Assembly (NCBI RefSeq): GCF_900109045.1 | Contig: NZ_FNYL01000006.1 | Span: 124,001-188,000 of the forward strand | Direction of reading: 5' to 3' | Length of the DNA: 64,000 bases | DNA from: Dyadobacter sp. SG02 | GTDB taxonomy: Bacteria; Bacteroidota; Bacteroidia; Cytophagales; Spirosomataceae | In this document: one piece after another, positions 34,482 to 42,979 of the stretch | Position numbering within the stretch: position 1 is the stretch's first letter | How the letters are laid out: the number at the start of each line of letters is the position of its first letter | Translations under genes and position numbers: made by a program | Notes under the pieces: model-generated | What the model was told of the DNA's origin: nothing | Seen by the model: the letters and a program-made list of their open reading frames with translations, nothing else | Database searches by the model: none

Positions 34482-35525
34482 CTATGCGAAATGACTTTTG
34501 GAGTCAACCACCTTGCCTTTGCCGTCGCCGGTGGTAATGGTATATGCAAAGCCGGGTTGAACAGAGTAGGCGCCTACTTCGCCTTGCTTGTTGACGGCGA
34601 TGAAACCTACCTGGAAGGTTTTGGCACGCTCGGGATCACGCTTTACAATCCTTTCCACCGCCTTTTTGCAGGCCTCTTCGGGTGTGGAGCCATTACGCAT
34701 GAATTCCACGACCAAATGCGTTCCTGCCACGCGGATCACTTCCTCGCCTTGTCCGGATGAGGTAGCAGCGCCGATTTCATTGTCCACAAACAAGCCGGCG
34801 CCGATAATCGGCGAATCGCCCACGCGGCCACGCATTTTGAAACCCATACCGCTGGTGGTACACATGCCCGAGAGGTTGCCCTGGGCATCCAGTGCGAGGG
34901 TACCCATGGTGTCGTGGTTGAAATCGCCGTTGTCCAGCCGCGCGGGGGCGAATGGGCCGTGGCCTTTCGATTGCTTGTGTTCTATATTGATAACCGGCTT
35001 GTATTCAGCCTTTTTCAGCCATTTTTTATACTCTTTTTCAGCGTCCGGGGAAAGCTTGCCGGATTCCAGTTTGAAACCATTCGCCAATGCGAATTGCTGC
35101 GCACCGGCGCCGACGAGGAACACGTGCGGGGTCGTTTCCATCAGCTTGCGGGCTACCGATACCGGATGTTTGATCCTTTCGAGGAATGCTACGGCACCGC
35201 AGTTCGATTTTTCATCCATAATGCACGCATCCAGCGTCACATGCCCGTCGCGGTCGGGGTTACCGCCCAGGCCTACGCAGCAATTGATATCGTTTTCAAT
35301 AGCGATAGCGGCTTGCTCCACGGCGTCGAGCGCGCGGCCTCCTTTTTCCAGTACCGGCCATGCGGCGGCGTTCGAGATCTGTCCGCTGTCCCATGTGGAG
35401 ATAACCAGAGGTTTACTTGCCACAGCGGTACCGGGCGCGGGAGTTTTTGCAAACAACTGATTTACGCGGGTAAATGGCAGGGCAAAGGCCGACAGGCGGA
35501 GGAAGGATCGACGATTAGTGTTCAT
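34482..35525 (-). CDS. Exported N4-(beta-N-acetylglucosaminyl)-L-asparaginase (glycosylasparaginase)
   Basis: The 347-residue protein is an N-terminal-nucleophile hydrolase of the asparaginase-2/glycosylasparaginase family. These precursors cut themselves before a threonine that becomes the nucleophile; here it is T206 in DFNHDTMGTLALD. STWDSGQISNAAAWPVLEKG, CVGLGGNPDRDGHVTLDACI and GMGFKMRGRVGDSPIIGAGL are characteristic, the last favouring glycosylasparaginase over isoaspartyl peptidase. The N-terminus, NRRSFLRLSAFALPF, looks like a twin-arginine signal. The enzyme frees the N-glycan GlcNAc from asparagine, so its presence with fucosidases points to N-glycoprotein breakdown. It is the first gene of its operon. 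Confidence 0.92.
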   Translation of the reverse strand: MNTNRRSFLRLSAFALPFTRVNQLFAKTPAPGTAVASKPLVISTWDSGQISNAAAWPVLEKGGRALDAVEQAAIAIENDINCCVGLGGNPDRDGHVTLDACIMDEKSNCGAVAFLERIKHPVSVARKLMETTPHVFLVGAGAQQFALANGFKLESGKLSPDAEKEYKKWLKKAEYKPVINIEHKQSKGHGPFAPARLDNGDFNHDTMGTLALDAQGNLSGMCTTSGMGFKMRGRVGDSPIIGAGLFVDNEIGAATSSGQGEEVIRVAGTHLVVEFMRNGSTPEEACKKAVERIVKRDPERAKTFQVGFIAVNKQGEVGAYSVQPGFAYTITTGDGKGKVVDSKSHFA

Positions 35526-35609
35526 GGTGTCCGGAATAACGGGTTTGGAATAGTAAGTGTAGTTTTATAAAATTTTAAAAATGCTGGGGCTGATTAATTA
35601 AAATTTTTT

Positions 35610-35617
35610 CAAATATA
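35610..35617 (-). promoter_or_regulatory. Candidate -7 box for the glycosylasparaginase-fucosidase operon
   Basis: On the minus strand TATATTTG fits TAnnTTTG, about 85 bp upstream of the ATG, in an AT-rich gap. Confidence 0.45.
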
Positions 35618-35645
35618 CATCCCGCGAAATTTGTGATCAATGAAA

Positions 35646-35661
35646 ATATGAAATTTCATAT
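35646..35661. promoter_or_regulatory. Perfect 16-bp palindrome in the divergent gap
   Basis: ATATGAAATTTCATAT is a perfect palindrome between the divergent glycosylasparaginase and glycosyltransferase-like genes, about 29 bp upstream of the minus-strand -7 box. It could be an operator; no regulator is obvious. Confidence 0.4.
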
Positions 35662-35797
35662 GATCTGTTCATCCAAGTCCTTTATTTTGAAATACTGCTT
35701 TTTCAACACTTACTAATTTTTTGAACCTAAAAACAGGTGGTTTCTGATTTAATGGCAACCTTTGGCTACTTGTTTAGAAAAAAGAAAGACATACACC

Positions 35798-36688
35798 ATG
35801 ACGAACTCTCCAAAGGCATGTGTAGATGTGGCCATCAACGCCTATGGCAAACCATATCAGACGGCCATCACCCTGCTGACGCTCATGAAGCATTCGCACC
35901 AATGGATCAATAAGATCTATTTTGTGGAAGAAGCCAGGCAGCCGGAGCCGCCGAATTTCAAGTTCATTTTCGATCATTTCGGCGATAAGATCGTCTATTA
36001 CAAGCCCAATGTCTGGCTCTGGACGAAAAACGTAAAATTCAATTTCCTGCTGAATTTCAAACGGTACCGGCATGCTATCCGCTACCAGTATGCGTGGGAG
36101 AAGTCGGACCAGAAATACCTGCTGGTGACGCATAATGACGTGTATTTCAAAAGCGATCTGGTAGGCGAGTACATCAATGGCATCGGCAATGCGGCAGGTA
36201 TCGGTAGTGTCGGGCAATGCTGGGTATGCCCTGCCAAAGAGGCGGGCCTCTGCGACTCTGAAAAATATACGGAATACAAGCCGGACTATAACGAGCTAAT
36301 GCAGCTGGCTGCCACTTACCCGCAGGCCCGCACGGGCGAGTACAAGCTCGTGGTCGACCCGGCCACGCCATGGCCGTTGCCAGAATGCCGGTTGAATGAA
36401 TATGTGGCGATGATCGATCTCGAAAAGACCCGGAAGGATACGATGCCGGTCGGTAAAGGCGCCGCATTTGGTGCATACGACCGTCTGGATGTGGGTGTGA
36501 AATGGTTTGCCGATATGAACAATGCAGGCCATCGTTTCAAACATTTCAATTACGATCCCTATGCGACGCACAGTTGGATCAGCTTGCAGAATGCAGGGCA
36601 TAATGCGCTTTTCGACAAGGACCTTTACCGTCATGAAGAATCGGTTGCATTGCAGGTATTGAAAGACGAGTTTAATATCGTTCCTTAA
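35798..36688 (+). CDS. Glycosyltransferase-like protein of unknown substrate
   Basis: The ATG at 35798 starts MTNSPKACVDVAINAYGKPY, a GT-A-like N-terminus; the open frame further upstream has no ATG and was not used (296 aa). TLLTLMKHSHQWINKIYFVE and KYLLVTHNDVYFKSDLVGEY resemble the nucleotide-sugar binding half of GT2/GT8-type enzymes, with THNDVYF in the place of a DxD motif. There is no signal peptide or membrane segment. I do not recognise a named family. A small ABC transporter follows 21 bp downstream, so the protein may modify something that is exported, but that is only an inference. Confidence 0.55.
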   Translation: MTNSPKACVDVAINAYGKPYQTAITLLTLMKHSHQWINKIYFVEEARQPEPPNFKFIFDHFGDKIVYYKPNVWLWTKNVKFNFLLNFKRYRHAIRYQYAWEKSDQKYLLVTHNDVYFKSDLVGEYINGIGNAAGIGSVGQCWVCPAKEAGLCDSEKYTEYKPDYNELMQLAATYPQARTGEYKLVVDPATPWPLPECRLNEYVAMIDLEKTRKDTMPVGKGAAFGAYDRLDVGVKWFADMNNAGHRFKHFNYDPYATHSWISLQNAGHNALFDKDLYRHEESVALQVLKDEFNIVP

Positions 36689-36709
36689 TGTAAACGGCCA
36701 TTCTGCGAT

Positions 36710-37348
36710 ATGGTATTGGAAATCAGTCAGCTAACGCAGCGGTATGGCGAGCGGGAAATCCTTTCGATCCCGTCTTTTGAAATCGGGAAAGGCATTTACT
36801 GGATACAGGGAGAAAACGGGGCGGGTAAGTCGACGCTTTTCCGGACGCTGGCGGGAATGCTGCCGTTTGAGGGAAGCGTCCGCATCGACGGTCAGTATGA
36901 CCTCAAAAAACACCCGGTAGAATATCGCCTCCGCCTGAACCTTGGCGAAGCCGAGCCGCTTTACCCCTCGTTTCTCACACCCGCCGACCTGATCGCCTTC
37001 GTTGCTGAGGCGCAGAGGGCTTCCCGCGAGCAGAGCGAAAAGCTCGTGGAAGCATTCGGGATCAACTATCTTCAAAACCCTTTTGGTAGCTGTTCCAGCG
37101 GAATGGTGAAAAAAGTATCGCTGCTGCTGGCATTCCTCGGCGCCCCTTCGGTCATTATCCTCGACGAGCCGCTCATTACCATCGACCGCGAAGCGCGGGA
37201 AGTGCTTTTCGAACTAATCAAAGAGTACCACCGCAATGGCGTCACGTTTCTGCTGTCGTCGCACCAGTTATTCGAGCAGGAAGGGCTGCACGTTTCCCAG
37301 AGTTTCCGGTTGAAGAATAAAACCCTCATTGCCACCGACGCACTATGA
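36710..37348 (+). CDS. ABC transporter ATP-binding protein
   Basis: This 212-residue ATPase has Walker A GENGAGKST (34-42), a signature region SCSSGMVKKVSLLLAF and Walker B SVIILDEPLITID, followed by the H-loop LLSSHQ. It is short, as in ABC-2-type exporters with one ATPase and one membrane subunit. Its stop overlaps the ATG of the next gene by 4 bp (ATGA), so the two make one transporter. The substrate is unknown. Confidence 0.92.
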   Translation: MVLEISQLTQRYGEREILSIPSFEIGKGIYWIQGENGAGKSTLFRTLAGMLPFEGSVRIDGQYDLKKHPVEYRLRLNLGEAEPLYPSFLTPADLIAFVAEAQRASREQSEKLVEAFGINYLQNPFGSCSSGMVKKVSLLLAFLGAPSVIILDEPLITIDREAREVLFELIKEYHRNGVTFLLSSHQLFEQEGLHVSQSFRLKNKTLIATDAL

Positions 37349-38418
37349 AAATGTTGCTGCTCTCAACCGTTTCAGCTTTTTTCAGGCAGCGGGCAGGGAC
37401 TTTCCTCGTTTTGCTAGGCGTGCTTTTCGGGTTTTTGAGCGCCAACGAGCACCATGCATTCGCCGTGTTTTTCCTCACCGGTAGTTATGGAATGCTGAGT
37501 CTTTTTGTGATCTGGTTGATTTACAGCTTGCTATGTGTTCAATTTTTAATTAATACCTGGAAGTTACCTGAATACACATTCATCTTCCACGCCCGCACGT
37601 GGCCTGCGCTTATACGTGCGCGAAGATTTTCGGTGCAGGCATTGGGCTTTCTTCAACCTGTTCTTTACTACGGCGTTTACCTGTTGATTATCGCTATGCA
37701 GGACAACTTACTTGCCCGGATCTGGCCGGTTATACCTTTTTACATTGTATTAATTCTAATGCTCTGCTTTGCCGCAGAATGGCGCATTCGAAAGCCGGTT
37801 CTGTATGTGGCTGTCAAAGGAAAAAGCGTGATCAAATGGCCGTTTCCTCGGCCCAAGTCCTGGCTTTACTGGTCGATGGAATGGCTCGTGCGCGAGCGCG
37901 GCATTACTTTGCTGGTAGGGAAACTGGGGGCAATGCTGGTAGCGGCAGGGACAATGCTGTATTACAGTACCGGCGAATACGATATCCGAATGCCGGCCGT
38001 CGGGATGTCGCTCGCTTATCTGCTCAATCTCGGGCTTTCATTGGAGCTGTATCAATGGGAGGCTGAAATCTGGCTTTGGGGAAGGTCGCTGCCCATGCCA
38101 ATTTGGAAGCGTTGGGGAAGGGTAGTCACGGCGCACTTGATATTAATTGTCCCGGAAACGATGGTGGTACTTCGCAGTGGCGCTCTTGGCTTTGCGGAAG
38201 TAGCACAGTTGTACCTGCTGGGCTTGACGATCCTCATCGTCTCTCATCTGTATTTGTACAAAAGGTCAGGGCTGCCGGAGAATGCAATGCAAGTCTTCCT
38301 GTTTGGGTTTGTAGGCCTTACCTTATTGATTTTATACAAAATACCCTTGCTTCTGCTCTCCGCTTGCGGGTTGGTGTTCTCGCTTTACGCATCCTGGCCC
38401 AGAAGTATTCAGAAGTAG
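37345..38418 (+). CDS. Polytopic membrane protein, ABC transporter permease partner
   Basis: The 357-residue protein is almost entirely hydrophobic, with roughly 8-10 membrane segments (for example AGTFLVLLGVLFGFLSANEH and GLTLLILYKIPLLLLSACGL). It has no named-family motif that I can see, but the translational coupling to the ATPase gene makes it the permease of that transporter. The stop codon TAG (38416-38418) is part of the first unit of the 10-bp repeat arms that follow. Confidence 0.75.
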   Translation: MKMLLLSTVSAFFRQRAGTFLVLLGVLFGFLSANEHHAFAVFFLTGSYGMLSLFVIWLIYSLLCVQFLINTWKLPEYTFIFHARTWPALIRARRFSVQALGFLQPVLYYGVYLLIIAMQDNLLARIWPVIPFYIVLILMLCFAAEWRIRKPVLYVAVKGKSVIKWPFPRPKSWLYWSMEWLVRERGITLLVGKLGAMLVAAGTMLYYSTGEYDIRMPAVGMSLAYLLNLGLSLELYQWEAEIWLWGRSLPMPIWKRWGRVVTAHLILIVPETMVVLRSGALGFAEVAQLYLLGLTILIVSHLYLYKRSGLPENAMQVFLFGFVGLTLLILYKIPLLLLSACGLVFSLYASWPRSIQK

Positions 38419-38707
38419 TCAGGTATGGTCAGGGGGGGCAGGGGTGGTCAGGTATGGTCAGTTGTTGTCATTGGTGGTCAGGTGTAGTCAAGTTTTGTCA
38501 GGTGTAGTCAGGTGTAGTCAGGTGTAGTCATGTGTTGTCATTTAATGGTCAGGTGTGGTGAGAAGATAGGCTATCTTTGACAATACCTGACAACGCTTGA
38601 CCACACTTGACAAAACTTGACAATACCTGACAACGCTTGACAAAACTTGACCACACTTGACAAAACTTGACCACACCTGACAAAACTTGACTACACCTGA
38701 CAACAAA
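38413..38707. repeat. Inverted arrays of 10-bp GTCA/TGAC repeats between convergent genes
   Basis: The left arm has 14 units of the type nnnnnnGTCA; their GTCA ends fall at 38421, 38431, then mostly every 10 bp from 38450 to 38540, and at 38551 (one unit is GGCA). The right arm has 13 units TGACnnnnnn starting at 38578 and then exactly every 10 bp to 38698. Unit consensus read outward is TGACNAYACY, and TGACTACACC and TGACAAAACT occur in both arms. The arms meet at AAGATAGGCTATCTT (38563-38577). In the right arm a 20-bp block (38581 and 38621) recurs at 40 bp, so there is higher-order duplication. No ORF or CRISPR-like repeat/spacer order is present. Function unknown; a transcript from either gene could fold into a long imperfect hairpin. 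Confidence 0.95.
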
Positions 38708-38721
38708 TTTCTAAACGGAGC

Positions 38722-39432
38722 TTACTTCGGTGTGGTAGGCCGGACTTCGATTTTGCTCGGCAGCGTCCGTGCCGGCATTTTGATCAGGTCGGACACGATC
38801 TGGCCGATATCTTCCGGCTGGATTTTCCAGGCATCCTTATCGGACGGCTCGTGGTTGTTGAACTCCGTCGCGACGGAGCCCGGCATAATGGTCGTAACCT
38901 TCACGCCCGCATTGCGTACGTCGAGCATCATTGCCTGCGAGAAGCCCACCAGACCGAATTTGCTGGCATTGTAAGCCGTGCCGTTGGCAAAGAAGTTGGT
39001 ACCCGCCAGGCTGGCGATGTTGATGAAGTAACCTTTCGATTCGGTCAGTGCGGCGATGGACGCCTTTGCGCTGAAAAACACGCCGGTAAGGTTAATATCG
39101 ATCGTTTCCTGCCACAATTCAGCGCTTAGCTCCTGGATAGGCGCGAAATGGCCCACGCCCGCATTGGCGATAAAGTAATCGAGCCGTCCCCACTGGCCGA
39201 GCACGGTTTGTACCGATTTCTCTTGCGAAGCCAGGTTTCGCACATCCGACTCGATGGCCAATGCATAACCTTCACGGATTTTATTCAAAGCATTTGCGGC
39301 CTCGTCGGCATTTTGTTGTGACCGGCTTGTAATTGCCACACGAATGCCGTCACGGATCAGCGCTTCGGCAATACCATATCCTATTCCTTTGGAACCGCCT
39401 GTGATCAGGGCTGTTTTGATTGTTTCTGCCAT
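38722..39432 (-). CDS. Short-chain dehydrogenase/reductase
   Basis: The 236-residue protein is a classic SDR: ALITGGSKGIGYGIAEALIR (NAD(P) loop TGGSKGIG), NAGVGHF, and catalytic S-Y-K with the Y/K pair in TAYNASKFG. It oxidises or reduces an alcohol/keto group with NAD(P)H; the R at AITSRSQQN favours NADPH. The substrate is not evident. It lies alone, convergent with the ABC transporter operon across the repeat arrays. Confidence 0.9.
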   Translation of the reverse strand: MAETIKTALITGGSKGIGYGIAEALIRDGIRVAITSRSQQNADEAANALNKIREGYALAIESDVRNLASQEKSVQTVLGQWGRLDYFIANAGVGHFAPIQELSAELWQETIDINLTGVFFSAKASIAALTESKGYFINIASLAGTNFFANGTAYNASKFGLVGFSQAMMLDVRNAGVKVTTIMPGSVATEFNNHEPSDKDAWKIQPEDIGQIVSDLIKMPARTLPSKIEVRPTTPK

Positions 39433-39478
39433 TACCTGAGTTTAGTTTCAAAAATTTGCACGTAACGGCTTAACAGCA

Positions 39479-39913
39479 TCAATGATCAGAAGGTTTGGAA
39501 AATGAGCTGCCGGTTTCAAAAATCGCCGTGTCACGGGTGTTTTTCTGAACCGCGATTGCACCGAAAATACCTAACAGGTAGGCAAATGCGTAAAAGCCTT
39601 TTTCGCTGGGCAGCAATGTGGCATTCCATAGGCCGACCACGAGCAGCACGATGGCGAGGATCGTCGAAAACCAGGCGATACCATAGTAAATAGCCGTTAC
39701 GGGAACGCCTTCCAGCCGGTCGCGGACGCTCTTTTGTACCGACACGGCAGCGAAGAGGCCGTACATTAATACCGTAAAATAATAACCCTTTTCGCTCAGC
39801 AGCATTTCCGACCGCCAGAGGCCGATGATGAACCCGGCCATCCCGACGCCCAATGCGATCCAAGACGCGGCAATGAAGGCTCCGGAGGTTTTCTGGACAT
39901 TTGTAGTGTTCAT
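39479..39913 (-). CDS. YiaAB-type inner-membrane protein
   Basis: This 144-residue protein has four membrane helices made of two similar halves: FIAASWIALGVGMAGFIIGL with RSEMLLSEKGYYFTVLMYGL, and AWFSTILAIVLLVVGLWNAT with LLPSEKGFYAFAYLLGIFGA. The repeated SEKG(Y/F)Y motif is the mark of the YiaAB two-helix domain. The function of this family is unknown. It lies 46 bp from the SDR gene on the same strand. Confidence 0.85.
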   Translation of the reverse strand: MNTTNVQKTSGAFIAASWIALGVGMAGFIIGLWRSEMLLSEKGYYFTVLMYGLFAAVSVQKSVRDRLEGVPVTAIYYGIAWFSTILAIVLLVVGLWNATLLPSEKGFYAFAYLLGIFGAIAVQKNTRDTAIFETGSSFSKPSDH

Positions 39914-40063
39914 GTTAGTGTAAGTTAAATTGTTGGAGAAGGTTTTTTGCCTGAATATTACATCATTTTGTAATAAAGTACCATAGTGTGTTTATTTGCC
40001 GGTCTCTGCCCAATGTCCTATTTTTGCCGGCAGTATATATTTTGACAGATTCTAATCCTATTT

Positions 40064-40810
40064 ATGAAGTTAGTAGCAAATAAAGTTGCATTGGTAACAG
40101 GAGCTTCTCGGGGTATCGGACGTTCGATCGCGTTGCGCCTGGCTCAGGAAGGTGCTGATGTCGCATTTACATACCTGTCCAGCGTCGAAAAAGGCGAAGC
40201 TTTGGCCAAAGAACTGGAATCTTACGGTGTGAAAGCGAAAGGCTACCGTTCGGATGCTTCCGATTTTCAGGCAGCAGACCAGCTCGTTACCGACGTCATT
40301 GCCGATTTCGGCAAGCTCGATGTGCTCGTCAACAACGCCGGCGTTACCCGCGACGGGCTCCTCATGCGTATGAGCGAGGAGCAATGGGACACGGTGGTGA
40401 ACATCAACCTGAAATCGGTTTTCAACCTTACCAAAGCTGCTACGAAATCCATGATCCGTGCCAAAAGCGGATCAATCATCAATATTACATCGGTTGTCGG
40501 TATACGCGGCAATGCGGGGCAGTCGAACTACGCTGCTTCGAAGGCCGGTATCATCGGTTTTACCAAATCCATTGCATTGGAGCTGGGTTCCAGAAATATC
40601 CGCTCGAATGCAGTAGCACCCGGTTTCATCGAAACTGAAATGACCGATGCGGTAGATGCGAAAGCGGTGGAAGACTGGAAACAGTCGATCCCGATGAAAC
40701 GCGGAGGCCAGCCAGAGGAAGTGGCGGACGCCTGCGTGTTCCTTGCTTCGGACATGTCGCGCTATATCACCGGCCAGGTAATCCAGGTCGACGGTGGTAT
40801 GTTAACATAG
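40064..40810 (+). CDS. fabG: 3-oxoacyl-[acyl-carrier-protein] reductase
   Basis: The 248-residue protein is a full-length FabG: ALVTGASRGIGRSIALRLAQ, LVNNAGVTRDGLLMRMSEEQ, the catalytic tyrosine/lysine in SNYAASKAGIIGFTKSIALE, and the ending GQVIQVDGGMLT. FabG reduces 3-oxoacyl-ACP with NADPH in fatty acid elongation. It appears to stand alone before the VWA protein gene, with 74 bp between them. The start ATG at 40064 is the only reasonable choice. Confidence 0.93.
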   Translation: MKLVANKVALVTGASRGIGRSIALRLAQEGADVAFTYLSSVEKGEALAKELESYGVKAKGYRSDASDFQAADQLVTDVIADFGKLDVLVNNAGVTRDGLLMRMSEEQWDTVVNINLKSVFNLTKAATKSMIRAKSGSIINITSVVGIRGNAGQSNYAASKAGIIGFTKSIALELGSRNIRSNAVAPGFIETEMTDAVDAKAVEDWKQSIPMKRGGQPEEVADACVFLASDMSRYITGQVIQVDGGMLT

Positions 40811-40884
40811 AGTGTTTCTTCGTTAGTAAATAGCTGGCGGTTTCGTTGTATATTGTAACGTCGCCAGCTATTGAATCCCAACCC

Positions 40885-42957
40885 ATGCGGTCAGAGCTTA
40901 TATTCCAAACCCCTTACTGGTTCATCATCTTCTGCGTGCTTGCCGGCCTGGCCTATGCCTGGCTGCTCTATCAGCCGCAACCGGCCTGGGGCAAAAAGCT
41001 GAACTACGCGCTGGCGGCCGTGCGGGGCATTGTGGTCGCATTAATCTGCTTCCTGTTGCTGAGTCCGCTCGTGCGGCGCACACAAACTTCGGTCGACAAG
41101 GCCAAGATCGTTTTCGCGATTGATAACTCCGAATCTGTCGGCAAACACGGCCAGGCTGCGATGGAGCAGGTGAAGGCCGCTGCCCGTGAATTGAACGATT
41201 CCGGCTTCGAGGTAAGTATCGAGTCGCTCGAAGGCACGCAGGCCAATGCAGATTCCCTTGCATTCAATCAAAACAAAACCAATCTCGCGAACCTCCTGCA
41301 AACGGTGCGTACCAACTTTGAAGGCCGCAACCTGACCGACGTGGTGCTGCTTTCGGATGGGATCGTGAACCAGGGCGTTTCGCCGACCTATAACCGTTAT
41401 CCGTTCAGGGTCAATGCGCTGGCGATAGGGGATTCGGTGCCGAAGCTGGATATCCGCGTGAAAGATGTGGTGAGCAACCGCATTGCATACCTGGGGAACG
41501 AGTTTCCGATCCGGGCTGAAATTGCCGCAAACGGTTTGCAGGGCAAAAGCACTACGGTCACTTTGAAGCAAAATGGCCGTGTCATCCAGAGCCAGCCGGT
41601 AGTGATCGACCGGGCGGACTTTTTCAAGGCATTTGATTTCAAAACCTCTTCTGCCCAAAAAGGCGTTCAACATTATACTATCGAGCTGGGTGCCGTTTCG
41701 GGGGAAACTTCGGGACGGAACAACCGGAAGGATGTTTACATCGATATTATCGACGGCCGACAGAAGATATTGCTCATGGCCCTCGCGCCGCACCCTGATA
41801 TCAAAAGCATCCGGAGCGTGATCGAGGCGAACGATAATTATGAGCTGGATATCAATATATTATCCATTGCCAACAACCCCCCGGCCACTACCAAGCCTTA
41901 TGACCTTGTGATCCTGCACCAGATTCCGAACGTGCTCGGGCTGGGTAACACTCAGGTCCGCAAGCTGCTGGATGCGAAAATGCCATTGTTTTTCATTTTG
42001 GGAAACCAATCGGCGGTACCGCTGGCGAGTTCGCTGAACAGGTCGCTGTTCATCAATGCTTCTGCGAATAATCAGATCGACAAGGTGACTGCGCGGTTCA
42101 ATCCTTCATTTTCACAGCTGAACCTGGATGCCGAGAGCCTGAAATTGCTCGAACGCCTTCCGCCGCTTTCGGTGCCTTTTGGGGAATACAATATTTCCTC
42201 GGGCACCGAAACCATATTGTATCAAAAAGTAGGAACGCTCAATACGAACAAGCCGCTACTGGTTTTGAATACCAATGGCGACCAGAAGACGGCGGTACTG
42301 GCAGGAGAGGGGATCTGGCAATGGCGACAGGAGGAATTTGCCCAAACCAGCAAGCAGGAAGTGGTGGATAACCTTTTTCAGAAGCTCATCCAGGTGCTTT
42401 CGGTGAAGGAAGATCGCCGGAAATTCCGTGTTTACCCGATCAGCAACGAGTTCGAGGCGGGGGAGCAGGTGGCATTCCAAACGGAGGTTTACAACGATAT
42501 TTACGAACCGATTTTCGGTCAGGAAGTGAAGCTGGAACTGGTGGACGAGAAGGGGAAAAGCAAACAGTTCACCTATACCCACGCGAAGGAGACGCCCCGG
42601 TTTAACGTGAGCGGGCTTGCGGACGGCGTTTACCGGTATGCGGCTTCCACGACGATGAAAGGAAAGCAGGAAAATGTGTCGGGCCAGTTTGTGATCCGTA
42701 ATGCCGACCTCGAACTGAGCAATACCACGGCGGATTTCGGAATGCTCCGCGATCTCGCGCGGCGGTCGGGCGGTACATTTATCACCCCGGCATCGCTGCA
42801 ACAATTTATTCAAAAACTAAAAACTGACCGCCCGGCCGACAGGCTGGACAGCACCGAAGATATGGTCGAGCTGATCTATCTGAAATGGCTGTTTTTGCTA
42901 CTGGTAGTGTTGCTGGGTGCGGAATGGGGACTGAGAAAATACCATGGCGGTTATTAG
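40885..42957 (+). CDS. Membrane protein with a von Willebrand factor A domain
   Basis: Starting at the ATG 40885 the product has 690 aa and opens with two membrane helices (WFIIFCVLAGLAYAWLLYQP, LAAVRGIVVALICFLLLSPL). A VWA-like domain with the metal-site motif AIDNSESVG follows, then beta-rich domains and one C-terminal membrane helix (KWLFLLLVVLLGAEWGLRKY). This is the layout of large BatA/CoxE-like proteins of Bacteroidota inner membranes. The earlier ATG at 40846 gives 13 extra residues without function. The biological role is unknown. Confidence 0.8.
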   Translation: MRSELIFQTPYWFIIFCVLAGLAYAWLLYQPQPAWGKKLNYALAAVRGIVVALICFLLLSPLVRRTQTSVDKAKIVFAIDNSESVGKHGQAAMEQVKAAARELNDSGFEVSIESLEGTQANADSLAFNQNKTNLANLLQTVRTNFEGRNLTDVVLLSDGIVNQGVSPTYNRYPFRVNALAIGDSVPKLDIRVKDVVSNRIAYLGNEFPIRAEIAANGLQGKSTTVTLKQNGRVIQSQPVVIDRADFFKAFDFKTSSAQKGVQHYTIELGAVSGETSGRNNRKDVYIDIIDGRQKILLMALAPHPDIKSIRSVIEANDNYELDINILSIANNPPATTKPYDLVILHQIPNVLGLGNTQVRKLLDAKMPLFFILGNQSAVPLASSLNRSLFINASANNQIDKVTARFNPSFSQLNLDAESLKLLERLPPLSVPFGEYNISSGTETILYQKVGTLNTNKPLLVLNTNGDQKTAVLAGEGIWQWRQEEFAQTSKQEVVDNLFQKLIQVLSVKEDRRKFRVYPISNEFEAGEQVAFQTEVYNDIYEPIFGQEVKLELVDEKGKSKQFTYTHAKETPRFNVSGLADGVYRYAASTTMKGKQENVSGQFVIRNADLELSNTTADFGMLRDLARRSGGTFITPASLQQFIQKLKTDRPADRLDSTEDMVELIYLKWLFLLLVVLLGAEWGLRKYHGGY

Positions 42958-42979
42958 GCTCTTGTCCCGGTATGATCGA

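Noticed and set aside
38413..38707. CRISPR array
   Set aside because: Units are only 10 bp with no separate spacers, no leader and no cas genes nearby; the two arms are inverted to each other.
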